In this document: positions 43,212-55,724 of the stretch, one piece after another
Position numbering within the stretch: the stretch's first letter is position 1
Layout: each line of letters opens with the position of its first letter
The notes under the pieces: generated by a model
Seen by the model: only the letters and a program-made list of their open reading frames with translations
What the model was told of the DNA's origin: nothing
The model's database searches: none
NCBI GenBank assembly: GCA_009801085.1
Contig: VNWV01000009.1
Coordinates: 672,501-736,500 of the forward strand
Direction of reading: 5' to 3'
Source: Lasiodiplodia sp. COLG20
Lineage: Eukaryota > Ascomycota > Dothideomycetes > Botryosphaeriales > Botryosphaeriaceae
Length of the DNA stretch: 64,000 nucleotides
Program-made: the position numbers and the translations under genes

Positions 43212-44808
43212 ATGGACTCGCCCGTCGTCGCCCAGCTGTTCCGCCAACTGTTCTCGCACCGCGCGAGCCAATGCCTGCGTGCGCCCGCCGCCTCGCTCGC
43301 ACGCACCCAGCGCCGCGGCCTGGCGTCCAGCAGAGAGGACGCTGGCCAAGCCAACGCCGGCCCTGGGAGCAGATGGCAGCAGCGGACAGACATCCTCCCT
43401 GCGGAGCGCGGCGATGAGTTCAAGCGCTACCCAATCGTCACCGCAGACTCGTTGCGGTCCCGGAGGGAAAGGCCGCGGCGGGTGAAGATGCTCATGCGAG
43501 ACTTCATCGAAGGTACCGTCCAACATGCATTGTCCCCCGTCACGTCGCTAATTGGCCTTGCAGACAGCCTGTACAATCCCCACTACGGCTACTTTTCGAA
43601 ACAGGTCGTCATTTTCCATCCGGGCGAGCCCTTCATCTTCAGCAATCTCAAAGACGAGCCCGAGTTCTACCGCATCCTGAGCGAGAGGTACACGCAATTC
43701 GAAGATGAATTGGACCAGAAGCAATACGACGAAACCCGCCAGCTGTGGCATACTCCGACCGAGCTGTTCCGTCCATACTATGGCGAGTCCATTGCGAGAT
43801 ATCTCGTCACCAATTACAAGCTGTCGCAGTATCCCTACCACGATCTGCTTATATACGAGATGGGCGCCGGAAACGGGACCCTGATGATCAACATTCTGGA
43901 CTACATCCGCGACGCGTATCCCGAGGTCTACGAGCGCACCAAGTTTCGTGTCATCGAAATTTCTTCCTCCCTTGCCTCCTTGCAGGTCCACCATTTGAAG
44001 CGTTCGGCCTCCGCCCGTGGCCATCTGGACAAGGTTGAGGTCATCAACCGCTCCATCTTTGACTGGAACACCTATGTTTCCTCGCCCTGCTTCTTCCTTG
44101 CTCTTGAGGTCTTCGACAACTTTGCTCATGACTGCCTCCGTTACGACCCCTTCACTGAAGCCGCGCTCCAAGGCAACGTCCTGATCGACAACAACGGCGA
44201 TTTCTACGAATTCTACACCCGCGATATCGATCCCGTCGTCGCACGCTTCCTTCGCGTACGAGACGCCGCAGTGACCAAACCATACAGACATCCATTGCAA
44301 CAACCACGCTGGCTCCGGAACGCCCGCGCAAGACTCCCCTTCGCGCCAAACCTGACAGTCCCGGAATTTATTCCTACGCGGTTGATGCAGTTTTTCGACA
44401 TTCTCCACAAATTTTTCCCTGCACACAAGCTTGTTACCAGCGATTTTCACAGCTTGCCCGACACTGTCAAGGGCATCAACGCGCCCGTCGTTCAAACGAG
44501 GTACCAGCGGAAAATGGTGCCTGTGAACACACCACTGGTAAGTCACCAAAGCCTATCACTTGCGAATAATCGACGTCTGACATGACGCTCGCTTGCAGGT
44601 ACAACAAGGCTACTTTGACATTCTTTTCCCCACCGATTTTGGCGTCATGGAAGATGTCTATCGCGCCATCACCGGTAAGCTGACGCGGGTTATGACGCAT
44701 GAGGATTTCTTGAAGAGGTGGGCGTTTGTGGAGGATACGCAGGTGCGGAGCGGCGAAAATCCGTTGCTAAGCTGGTACAAGAATGCCAGCGTGATGACGA
44801 CGGTATAG
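43212..44808 (+). CDS. NDUFAF7/MidA-like SAM-dependent methyltransferase, mitochondrial
   Basis: NDUFAF7 (MidA, DUF185) dimethylates an arginine on a complex I subunit during assembly. Three exons (43212-43512, 43564-44537, 44599-44808) give 494 residues. The N-terminus is Arg/Ala/Ser-rich and looks like a mitochondrial presequence (MDSPVVAQLFRQLFSHRAS). Intron 1 joins LMRDFIE|DSLYNPHYGYFS, the family's opening motif. SAM-binding motif I is YEMGAGNGTLMINIL, and FRVIEISSSLASLQ and FFLALEVFDNFAHDC follow as in the family. The C-terminal exon carries VQQGYFDILFPTDF. The activity rests on family membership only. Confidence 0.87.
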
Positions 44809-45239
44809 TTCTCTAACTGTACAATTTGAGAGGGACGTCATAGCTCAAAGATCAATGCACCCAATGTGCCAAATGGGTGATCATAACCTTTCAATGATGA
44901 TAATGCAGCACTGCAAAAGCGAGAGGTTCTCAATGAGCTCTCCACAAGGGTTTTTTTGTCCCAGAAAAAAAAGGAGCATAAAAAAACTTCTCGTACTGCG
45001 TATATTCGTGAATTCCTCAGCAGAAAGATAGCACACCAACTCACATCCACTCCTCGGTCGTCCCGATCAATATGTGGGTATCGTTTACACATGGGAAAGT
45101 AGCTGAAGTCTCGAGCCCTCCAGGAAGCCCAGACTACCGACAGTATAGGAGACGCTGCCCCCTCTTGAATGGCTTCGAAATTCACATCCAAAACGAGAAG
45201 AGACCCCAACCGACGGAACCGCTTTCCCCCTTTTCACCT
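44809..45239. other. convergent intergenic region
   Basis: This holds the 3' flanks of the methyltransferase (+) and dynamitin (-) genes. An A-rich tract (44964-44985) occurs. No gene is seen. Confidence 0.45.
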
Positions 45240-46842
45240 TCAGGCAAACTTTGCGATCCTCGCCTCCAGATCCCTAACCCAGTCGCCAACGGTCTTGATG
45301 TTGTCCTGTAGGGTACCCTCGCCCTGCTTGAGGTTCTCCTCGACCTTGGTCAGTGCCTCGCTCCACTGGCGAATCTCCTCGGCTTGCTCACCCTGACGCT
45401 TCTCGAGCTCGTCAAGGGTGGCTGCGGCGGTGCCGGCGCTGGTGTGGATAAGACGCAAGGTGCGCAGGCGCTCGAGCACGAGAGGAAGCGTCGGTGACAG
45501 ACTCTCGATGGTCGTGAGTGTGCCGTATAGGGCGTTGATCTTTGCTACACGCTCCGGGTCCTCGATGTAGGCGCCCATCATCTCGGGTGGTGGGCCAGCG
45601 TCCGCCGCTCCTCCCGCACCGCCACCACCGGCGGCTGCACCGGCAGCTGCTGCGACGGCACCCGCAGAGACGGTGCCGCTGCGCTGCCGCGAGCCTGTCG
45701 CGCTGACAGGGGATGAGACGCCGTCCTGTGAGGCACGCGCCGACCGGCGAAGCTCGTCAAGGCGCTCTGCCTCCTGTGTGAGTTTCTGCACGCGACGGCT
45801 GGCGGCATCGAGGGAGGATGTTGAAACCTCAGAGATGGTCTGAAGTTGACGCTCTAGCGTGTCGAGATTGTGTAGGATGCTCTTGGGCGGGTGCGTGGCG
45901 ATGTCAGGCATGTTGTTGGCATTGAGGCCGAGCGCCTTCTCCAGCTGCGAAAGGCGGGCGTCGAAGTCGGCTGCACGCGACAGGGCCTGCGCGGCCTGTT
46001 CTGATGCCGCCGTGACTGTGATGCCGGTTGTCGTCTGCGGTATCGTGGTTGTTGCATCCGCTGCCGGCCGTGCGAACCGTTTCAGCGTGCGCGTAAACTG
46101 TGCCTCCGCACCCTTGACGCCGCCCTGGCGCTGCACGTATACGGCATCCAGCATCTCACTCAGCTTAGCAATGCCCTCCGCCGGATCCTCCTCATCTTCT
46201 TCCTCTCCAGCGGCGGTGGCCGGTTGTTCCCCACCCTCTTCGGCCTCGTCTCCTTCTTCAGTCACCCCGCCGCCTTCCTTCTTCATCTGCTCCCGCAGCT
46301 CGACCTCTTGCTTCACTTCCTCAACCTCCCGCCTTAGCCTTGCCAGCTTCCGCTCCAGCGTCTCATCGTCCTCGTCGCTAAAGTCGCCGTACTCGTCGTC
46401 GCTGCCGCGGCTACCCCGCCGGTGCCGCCTCGACGCCGTGCGATACGAACGACGTTGCCGGCGTATCCGATCCGAGAAGTCAACCCCCTTAGCGTCGACG
46501 CGGGCGGGCTGGAAAATTGCGCGCGCATCGCCGGGCTCGAGATGGCGGCGGTCAATGTTGGAAAGCCCATCGTCGGATTCGTCGAAGGAGGATGCTTGCG
46601 AAGGGGAGCGGGCGGTGGAGCTCTGCCAGTTGGTGCGTTAGATCCGATAGCCATGGACTAAGTGTGTGTAGAAAGTGCGTACCGGCAACGTGGTGTCCTC
46701 CGTTAGCTCGGGCGTCTCGTAGATGTCTGGTGCATCGCGGTCCTGGAGAGAAGGATTGTTAGTTTTTATTTGGGATGAAGCAATGGCTGGGAGGGTGGTA
46801 TACGAGGTCGGGCAAGTTCTCGTACTTGCGGTTTTGGGCCAT
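45240..46842 (-). CDS. Dynactin subunit 2 (dynamitin, p50)
   Basis: Dynamitin links the dynactin shoulder to the Arp1 filament and supports dynein-driven transport. Three exons (46842-46804, 46742-46683, 46622-45240) give 493 residues. The N-terminal peptide MAQNRKYENLPDL|DRDAPDIYETPEL, spliced across intron 1, is the strong family mark. Exon 3 has an Arg-rich patch (RIRRQRRSYRTASRRHRRGS) and a long helical region with several coiled coils (SQLEKALGLNANNMPD, PPKSILHNLDTLERQLQ). A Gly/Ala-rich stretch (AAAAGAAAGGGGAGGAADAG) separates two coiled-coil blocks and is a local insertion. The two first introns are phase 0. Confidence 0.9.
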
Positions 46843-48220
46843 GGTGGAGCGCAGGGCCGGCGTTGGTGGGCTTTGCGGTGGGCGTGACGCGGAGCTCGTG
46901 GTGGTCGGGACGGGAGCCGTGTTGTTTGAGCGCGCCTGGGGCCCCGGTGTAAATGGCCCGTGCGGACCAAGCACTTTCGCAGCGAGCACCGCAGGAGCGT
47001 ACGGCCTGTCAAAACTTGTTGCAACAGCTTCTGCGGCCAACACGAGGCTCAGAAGCCTCCGCAGGTATGTACCCGAAAGCAGTGGGCGTGGTTATGTAGC
47101 TTGTCTACACCATCCGGTGAATTTCAACATTGGTTCTACAGCTGAGAACTGAGCGGAGTGGTAATGATGTCTAATTCGCAGGGCCTATCACAAGCCTTTC
47201 GTATTAAGACCCTACCCCATTTGTACATTGGACCAACCAATGGACAGGCATCTACCCTAGCCTTTTTCTTTAGCCATGCCTCTTTTCGGTAGTATGACCA
47301 TGGCAGAAATTTGCATGCAAAAACAACACTTGAGATGCCGAACGCTAAATCTGCTACTGGGAGAAAGGCCGATTGTTGTCTTCGTAGTATGCCTCAGAAC
47401 AGAGCTGTGCGCTCAGCCGTACCCAACTATACCAAGCTCTGCGACAGCTTATTAAATTTCAATCTCGTGCTTGATAGAAGCGACGTGGTATATCATCCAC
47501 AACTGATCAGAACGGACCCATCGTCACGCGAGACGTCTTGGGGCAAGGGCAGTACGCTGACGACATATCTTGCGTACAAGCGCTGCATGGGCTGAGGCCA
47601 CTGCTGCGCGGCAGACGGCGAGGATCGATAGGGGATCTCATCGGATGCTTTGTAGTTCTGCGTTGTTGGTAAGCACGCATGAAGCCTCATCGTCATAGTC
47701 AAACCGCAAGCTGCAGATAGGAAGTCAACAGTGGAGCGTTGGGGGGAATGTCTGAGCGGGAAGAAGACCGCGCAGTTCGGGCGACCGCGTGATGAGACAG
47801 GTGACGGCGCCAGTGCACCTTGTGGACACAGCGATGATATGCTTGGCGGTGAGGCGGTGGTGCGCGGGCGCAGGGTGGAGATGGGCGGCGGGCCGCAGGT
47901 GGGTGAGATTGGGCTCGCACTGGCGGAAACATGGCTGCGCGGGCCGGGACAAGCGCGCAGGCGCCGCGAAGGTGTCGCACCGAGACACGGCGGCGGGCGA
48001 CGCTGCATGCTCAAGCTGGAGCGAGCGAGCGGGTGGGGGATTTGGGGTGAGGTCGAATTAAGTGTCCGGTGGTTCGCTTGGGTAAGCCCCGAAAAGTACG
48101 AGCGAGCGCAGGACAGAACGGCGCCGCCAGAACATCACTCGCAGGAGCGCCGCCCCTCTTGCAGAGAATGAATCGCTCCCGAGAGGCCGCCGCCCGTTTC
48201 AAGTTGCCGCGATCCTGCTC
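46843..48220. other. divergent upstream region, dynamitin / LSD1
   Basis: This 1378-bp region separates dynamitin (-) and the LSD1-type gene (+). It contains open frames on both strands (for example 47493-48014 -) with no consistent coding signal. The sequence just before 48221 is GC-rich. Confidence 0.45.
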
Positions 48221-51200
48221 ATGTCCTTCTTTAGCGCCAATCGATTCATTCCCAGCGCCTCTCGCTTCTCGCACATCACAAGCTCCTACCGCGCCTTGAG
48301 GAACATGTTCTCCACCGAAAACGCCACGGAGAGCGATGCCGCCGATGCGCACTCGTATCTGCTCAACACCTCCCATGATCTGCTGGAAGACCACCTGGCC
48401 GCCAAGGAATCCGAGCTGGACTTTGCGCTGAAGGATGAGCATATCGACGATGTCAGCTTTTCCGCCTTCGACCATGGCCCTCTGTACGACCGTTACGATG
48501 AATCAGGCCCGTCGTCCGTGCAGCCAGGCGACAACAATGATTTTTCAGAGCCCGGCGGCAGTCACATGAGTTTGAAAGGCGACGGCGACGACGCTCGCCC
48601 CGCCCTCGACGGCGCCGTGGACCAGCATCATGTATCGGTGGACGATGACACCACCCCTGGCGATGCTGTAGTCCCTTCTGCTACAGGCTCCGCAATGCAC
48701 GTCGACGACTCCAACGGTATGTCGAAGATGATTTCTGATGAGTTTGAGATGAATCACCACACGCCTTTGCACCAGGGGACGCCCGAGATTAATGTCGCGA
48801 TTCCGGCAAGTGCGACTGGCCTTGACGACGAGCCCAAGCGTCACAATACACTGTCTGGCCGCGTTCAGAAGAACACCAAGGAGACGCCCCGCTCCTCCAA
48901 CATGTCTATAAAACAGGAATCCCCCGGCCTCACCGCACGTCCATCTGGCTACCCACCGATTGGAAAAAACTTACCTGCATTCAGGGCCAAATCTTCGATA
49001 CCCGCGCACATACCAGTATTGGAGTTTGCGCGGCAGTGCATTTTAGCAGCCCAGTCGTCGAGGCTCAATCCATTCGCTTTACATCCTGGCGAATACGAGC
49101 TTCTCAGGGATCACATCACGCATCCTCAAGTCACCGTCTACCTTAATATCCGAAACGCAGTTCTTCGGCTTTGGACGAGGAATCCCCTGGTCGCCGTCAC
49201 GAAGGCGGAGGCCGCAGGGTGCGCAAGAGACGCCCGGTATTTCGACATGTCGCAAGTGGCATACAAGTGGCTCGTGCGTAACGGGTACATCAACTATGGC
49301 TGTATTGAGCTTCAAAGCACTGCCGGACCCATATCGAGAGCCAAGGCCAGAGGTGGTAAGCGCAGGACGATAGTCGTCGCTGGAGCCGGAATGGCAGGGT
49401 TGGGTTGTGCGCGGCACCTGGAAGGCTTGATTGCGCAGCTCGGGGAACAGTGGACGAACAGTGGAGAAAGACCGCCCCGCGTGGTTGTGCTCGAGGGGCG
49501 CAAGAGGATCGGCGGTCGTGTATATTCGCATCCATTGAAGAACCAGAGCAAGAGCACGCTTCCTCCAGGACTCCGGAACACTGTCGAGATGGGTGCGCAG
49601 ATTATCACTGGCTTCGAGCATGGAAATCCGCTGAACTGCATCATCCGCGGACAGCTCGCACTTCGATACCACACCCTCAAAGACGACACCATCATCTACG
49701 ACACAGACGGGGCTGTGGTCGACCAAGAGGGAGACATACTTGTTGAGAAGCTTTACAATGACATTCTAGAGCGAGTCAGCCAGTTTAGGAACAAGGCTCC
49801 ACCGCCGCAAACCGTCGAAGGAGACCGACGTCTCATCCAATTAGGCCGCGATCCTTCAAATGATTCTGGCGATCTTATCTCGTCGCTGGAGGATGCCGGT
49901 GCCTCTCAAACAGTACCAAGCCTGAACTCCAACAAAATCAAGAAGACGGTAAATCCAAACGCTTTGATGGGCGTCGAAAAGTCAGCTGGGCGAGCGTACA
50001 CACTTGCTCCTGGCTCTGGGACTAACGTATCAGCTGCAGAAGCAGCAAGAAACATGGGTTGGCAATTAAAACCCGACACTTCGATCACTGGCAACTTGAA
50101 GCTCGACTCTGTGACCCAGGTTCCCGAGCATCCAACATTAGGCGCAACCATGGACGAAGCCATGAGGCAGTATCAGAGTATGGTTCAAATGACTCCAAAA
50201 CATGTACGGCTTTTCAACTGGCACCATGCAAACATGGAATATTCCAATGCTGCTCACGTCAATCAGTTGAGCCTCGGGGGCTGGGATCAGGACATTGGGA
50301 ATGAATTTGAAGGGCCCCACTCGCACATTATTGGCGGCTATCAACAGCTTCCTCGAGGACTCTGGCAGAGCCCTACTAAGCTTGACGTCCGTTTTAACAG
50401 CCCGGTGAAATCCATACGCCAAGAAAATGCGCGTCATGTCGTGGAATGCGATAACGGCGATATAATCGAAGCTGATGAGGTCGTGGTCACAATCCCTCTC
50501 GGAGTCCTCAAGCGAGGAGCAATCAGTTTCAGTCCTCCTTTGCCGGAGTGGAAGACGGCGCCGATTCAGCGGCTAGGCTTTGGTTTACTGAACAAGGTAG
50601 GTTTAAGCTTCATCTGAATGTTGGTGCATGACTATACTAATGTATACTCCTCAGGTCGCATTAGTTTACGACACACCATTCTGGGAGCCCGATCGCGATA
50701 TCTTCGGCACTCTCAATGAGGCCGAGCTCCGAGACAGTATGGAGCAGAAGGATTACGAATCCCGCAGAGGCCGGTTTTGGCTTTTCTGGAACTGTATTAA
50801 GACGACCGGGCGCCCGACGCTCGTTGCGCTTATGGCCGGTAATGCCGCGCACGATACTGAAGTAACAGACGATCACGTCTTGGTCCGCGAGGCCACAGAG
50901 CGCCTGTCCAAAATGTTCGCGCCAGCAATTGTCCCGCTTCCAACAGAGTATATTGTCACGCGGTGGAAGAAGGATCCATTTGCCGGTGGCAGCTATTCTT
51001 TCATGGGGCCGACCGCACAGCCAGGCGACTATGATGCCATGGCACGACCAATAGGTTCTCTACATTTTGCAGGCGAAGCGACCTGTGGAACTCACCCGGC
51101 AACTGTGCACGGGGCATATCTGTCCGGTCTCCGCGCAGCATCAGAGGTGGTTGATTCGATGCTCGGGCCAATCGAAGTGCAGCACCCGCTGGTTGCACCA

Positions 51201-51758
51201 AAGGCGAAGCAAGGCACCCCCACACTAGGCGCCGGCGCCGGCACGAAGCGTGGCCGTGAGGAGATAGACTCAGTCGAGTCACGAAACGTGAGACAGGCCA
51301 GGAACGAGGACTTGGAGGTTTTGATCACGGCAGCGATCCTCGAGCAAGTCGGGGAACGGCCACACAAGCCGGAGAGAACAGGCAACAACCCATATCTGCT
51401 GTACACCAGGGACCACTGGCACAGCGTCAAGGCGGAGTGCGACGAGCAACGCAGGGCTGCCACGGGGGATGCGAACGCAAAGGCGTCGAAGGACCACATT
51501 CGCACGGTCCTCGGTGCGAAGTGGCGCAACGCACCGAACGAGGTGCAACAGCCGTACCTCGACGAGGCCAACAAGCTCAAGGAAGCTAGCGCCACAGCCG
51601 CGGCAGAGTACAAGGAGAAGGCAGCCGTTTGGGAGAAGGGGGCGGCCCGGATTCGGGCGGAGTTCATGGCCAGGAACTTCGCGCAAGGCGAGTCTTTCAG
51701 CGGCAAAACGGCGATCGAGACGGGCAGCACACGGAGAGAGCGACGGGTCGTGTCGTGA
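48221..51758 (+). CDS. LSD1/KdmA-type flavin histone demethylase with SWIRM and HMG box
   Basis: LSD1-type proteins demethylate histone lysines by FAD-dependent oxidation. Two exons (48221-50596, 50655-51758) give 1159 residues. The first 245 are acidic and disordered. A SWIRM domain covers about 246-363 (LEFARQCILAAQSSRLNPFA to NGYINYGCIE). The FAD fold starts near 385 with VVAGAGMAGLGCARHL and VVVLEGRKRIGGR. The C-terminal amine-oxidase part (FAGEATCGTHPATVHGAYLSG) is in exon 2. An HMG-box-like region follows at about 1037-1117 (NPYLLYTRDHW, SKDHIRTVLGAKW). This SWIRM-amine oxidase-HMG order is that of fungal KdmA and fission yeast Lsd1/2. An insertion of roughly 100-150 residues (SSLEDAGASQTVPS onward) lies inside the oxidase domain. 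The start could be ATG 48305. Confidence 0.9.
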
Positions 51759-52973
51759 CGTCTGTTTTCTGTATTCCTAAGGAGTAGCATCACAGCATGC
51801 GGGATGGGTGGGTCAGGCGCACGTTATCGCTGGGTGGATTGCATGTCAGGCGTTGGCGGTGGGTCAGCATTCGCATAAGCTGCAGACATCACTCGATGAT
51901 GTATCTAGCAGGTCAAATTGTCAGACGCGCAACCGAAGCGTGGGCCCGCGATCGTGAAGAGTTGCACGGCGTCTCGTAATTAATCGGCGGCGCAGGCCGC
52001 AGGCTGGCCAGGCACCGCAGCCGGACAGTCGCAACGCCGGCGGTGCCTGGGGTCGCCTCACGTCATTCATCAGCATTGCGCACCCCCAGCCGGGAACCCA
52101 GGACCGTGGGTCGCGCAACGTGCGAAAAACAAACGTCGAGGCGGGCGTGGTTCCCATTAGGCTTCCCGGGGCGGCGGAATCCCATCGATCAGCGTCGCTC
52201 GGATTAACCCCCGCTTTGGCGGCCGCGGAGCGCGAGAGGGGGCGGAGGCGGCCTCAGATTCGTTCGTCACACGGCCGGGGCATGCAGGGATTGGCGGGCC
52301 AGGCGCGCCCCGGAGGCTCTCAACGCGCCGTTCAAATGCTGGCTGGGCGCCGGCGCAGCGTGGGGAACAGACGAATTTAGGCTGCAGCGGCGCGGCGACG
52401 TCAAGCAGCGGCGCGCCGCAGGCCGTTACATTGCAGCGCTGGGCGCTCCACCGCGAAATGCGAGAGCGAGTCTGCCCTGCAGCCGGCGCGTGGTGACGGG
52501 CGACAACCGGCACGTTGCACTGGCTCGATGCAGCGCGGCGACTGTGCGCGAGGATCTTGTCCCCACCGGGCAGGCTACCCGTTTGGGCGGTTCGCGGAGA
52601 ATGCCCATGGAAGCTTCACTCGCAGGAAGATGCCGTGGCTGGGGCCAGCTGCGTTGCCGATGCGCGCAGTGAGGCGTTCCTTCTTACGTTGGCTTGCGGC
52701 CGGCAAAAGCGCGCTGTGCCGCAGAGCGGGCGTCGACGTCCATGACACACACTACTGCCCCAGGCCCCTCCTCGCCCTCCCGCGCTCTCTCGCCGTGCGC
52801 TGCCTGCGTATCTCCACGCGTCTCTCGTTTGCCCCGCCCATGCTGCCGACGCCTGACCCCGTCCTCGCCCAGCCCGGCCGCCGCATATACTTCCTCGCCG
52901 CTCCCGAGACGGAACCTGCTGCCCCGAGCAGCGAGCGCAGCGCACCACCGCGCCAGCACCACCCAGCGCCGCC
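51759..52973. other. intergenic, CreB-like gene upstream region
   Basis: This 1.2-kb GC-rich region contains many overlapping frames on both strands, mostly from GTG or CTG, with Arg/Ala-rich composition. I judge these to be chance. It presumably contains the promoter and leader of the ubiquitin hydrolase gene. Confidence 0.45.
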
Positions 52974-55724
52974 ATGAGCTCGTTCTTTGGCAGGCTGCGC
53001 TCCAATGCGGTGAGCGCTCCTCCGCCCGAGCCCTGCCGCCGCGTTTCGCTGACTGCGTCACAGCCACCCGCGAGCCCGTCGACGGCTGTTGCGCCGACGA
53101 AGAAGGACCCCAACGCGCCGCAGCCCACGCCGCTCGAGAAGCTGCTCGCCGCCGACACGAGTCCCATCCGTGCCGACGGTAGCGACAAGTTCTTCGGATT
53201 CGAGAATGTAAGCCAATTGCGCCTCGGCCGCCCTCCATGTCTCATGCGCTAATTCGCCGTCACAGTTCGGCAGCACTTGGTATGACGCCCGCCGCCACCC
53301 GCACATCCTCCAACTAACGCGCGCTCACCGTGTCTCGGCAGCTACTGCAACTCCATAATACAATGTCTTTACTACTCCACCCCCTTTCGAGAACAGGTCA
53401 TCAACTTCCCCATCCGCTCGCCGCAAGACTCCCTCGCCGACCGCACCACCAACGGCTTGCCGCGCATCAACACCGATCTCTCGAACGCCGGAGCCAATGG
53501 ACAGCAGAACCCGCTGTCTCCAACGAGGCAGCCGTCGAGCGCGCAGCTGGCATCCCCTAAGAAATCAGGGGCCGGCCCAGGGGTGCCGGGCGTCCCGCCG
53601 GGCACCAAGCCCGAGGAGAACAAGGACTCACCGGAATACAAGAAGAAGCAGGCCATGGCCGCGGGTCCCGTGCTTAACATGGATTACGAAAACTCCAAGG
53701 CGTATGGGATGCCCGAGTCGCTGTTTACGTCATTGAAGGACATCTTCGAGGCCATCATCGCGCACAGGTCACGGGTTGGTGTTGTGAGCCCGCAAAAGTT
53801 CCTGGAGATACTTCGTCGCGAGAACGAAATGTTCCGGTCTGCCATGCACCAGGATGCCCACGAGTTCTTAAATCTGCTTCTCAACGAAGTCGTCGAAAAT
53901 GTTGAGCAGTTCTCCCGGCAGCAACAGCAGCAGCAAATCGAGCAAGAGTCGGCTGAACATAGCGGAGAGTCTGACTCTGGACTGGCAGTGGCCATGTCTC
54001 CCGTGTTGAGCAATGCCGTCAAGAACGGTGCCACAAGCAATGTGGGATGGGTCCATTCCCTCTTCGAAGGTACGCTCACGTCGGAAACAAGATGCCTGAC
54101 ATGTGAGAACGTGTCTCAGCGAGACGAAGCCTTCCTGGACCTTTCGGTCGATTTGGAGCAGAATTCCTCGGTGACGTCGTGCTTGAAGCGATTCTCGGAA
54201 GAGGAAATGTTGTGCGAGCGCAACAAGTTTCACTGCGACAACTGTGGCGGGCTACAAGAAGCGGAAAAGCGTATGAAAGTCAAAAGATTACCACGGATAT
54301 TGGCATTGCATCTGAAAAGGTTCAAGTATACAGAGGACATGCAACGGTTACAAAAGTTGTTTCATAGAGTCGTCTATCCCTATTACCTTCGCCTTTTCAA
54401 CACTACCGACGATGCCGAGGACCCAGACCGATTATACGAACTGTATGCTGTTGTCGTTCACATCGGAGGGGGAGCGTACCATGGCCATTACGTCTCGATC
54501 ATCAAGACAGAGGACCGCGGCTGGCTGTTATTCGATGACGAAATGGTGGAGCCTGTGGACAAGTCGTACGTGCGGAACTTTTTTGGGGGTGAAAACGTGC
54601 TGGCTTGCGCCTATGTGCTCTTCTACCAGGAGACTACTGAGGAGGCGATGAAAAAAGAGCAGGAATCGGAAGCAATTAGTCCTGTTGGTGACACAGTGTC
54701 CGTGCCACTGGAGTCGGTGTCAACGCCGATTAAAACGGAGGATGCGCTTGTGAATGGCCATGTGTTCACGCCCGTGGCGCCGGTTCTGGAGGAGAGTACT
54801 CTTGATCACACCCCAACAGCGCCACCGTTATCACAGTCACCGCCCATACGACCCGCCTCGCAGCCACCGCTGGAACATTCCGCCACGTTTGGTGGTCAGC
54901 CGACACTGAAGACGAAATGGAGCAGACTAAATCATCGTGACAAAGATAGGGTTCGGGAAGAGAAAGAGCGCAGAGCATCAATCAAGGCTCAGGAAAAGGA
55001 GGCGGAAAAACTGGCGAAGGCGCAGCGTAAAGAGGAAGAATCGAGATTGAAGGAAGCACGAGCGAAACGCCAAGATTTCTACAAGAAGCAGGAGGATGAA
55101 ATGCGCCAGGTCATGGCCCTAAGCAAGGCCACAGCTAAAGAGGAAGCGAAGAATCGTCGAAGCAGCTCCGCGCAGCCAAGCTCTTCTCCTGACCCGCCCA
55201 ATGTTACCAATGGCGGGGTGCATAAAGACGAATCGGAACATGCTCCTCCCAACACGGCCAGTACCACTGCTCCATCTTCGACAGGCAGCGAGCCCCCAGC
55301 GGGCAAGGTCCCCAAAGAAAACGGCCACCATGGCCGCCACATCCACGGCAGTAAGAGCATCAGTGGCGGTCTCAACCGTTTCCGCAATTCCAGCATCAGC
55401 CTTCGCCACAAGCCCAAATTCTTCTCCGGCTCGGGTAAGGACTTCAGCTTTGAAGAGGCGCCACCGACGCCTACACTTCCACCGCAATACCAGAATAACG
55501 AACCACACACCCCCAAGCAAGAGACACCTGTTGCTCCCACCTTTGCGAGTCCGAAATGGAATCCGGAAACGCCTGATAGGAATGCCGAGAGCAGCGACAT
55601 CGGCGAAAAGGAATTACCATCAATCCCCCCCGAGAAATCCGCCAAGGAGGTCAAGAAGGAGAAGAGGGGATATCCCAAATTCGGCCTGGGAAAGAAGAAG
55701 AGTAGCATGCTGGGATTTGGGTAA
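52974..55724 (+). CDS. creB: ubiquitin carboxyl-terminal hydrolase, CreB / USP12-46 type
   Basis: CreB is a deubiquitinase that works with CreC in carbon catabolite regulation of filamentous fungi. I read four exons (52974-53009, 53064-53207, 53266-53279, 53342-55724) giving 858 residues. The Cys box reads [17 protein letters not shown] with catalytic Cys65, whose codon TG|C is split by intron 3; exon 3 is only 14 nt. The His box is [11 protein letters not shown] (His447), followed by [30 protein letters not shown] and CRSC-type zinc residues ([16 protein letters not shown]) also match. A Lys/Glu coiled coil covers about 590-650 ([20 protein letters not shown]), as in CreB. Intron 1 is 54 nt, in phase and free of stops, so retention would add 18 residues. 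The C-terminus is Pro/Ser-rich. Confidence 0.9.

Noticed and set aside
47493..48014. 174-codon frame on the - strand between dynamitin and LSD1
   Set aside because: Starts at a non-ATG-supported position, is Pro/Ser-rich and has no introns or motifs; treated as chance.
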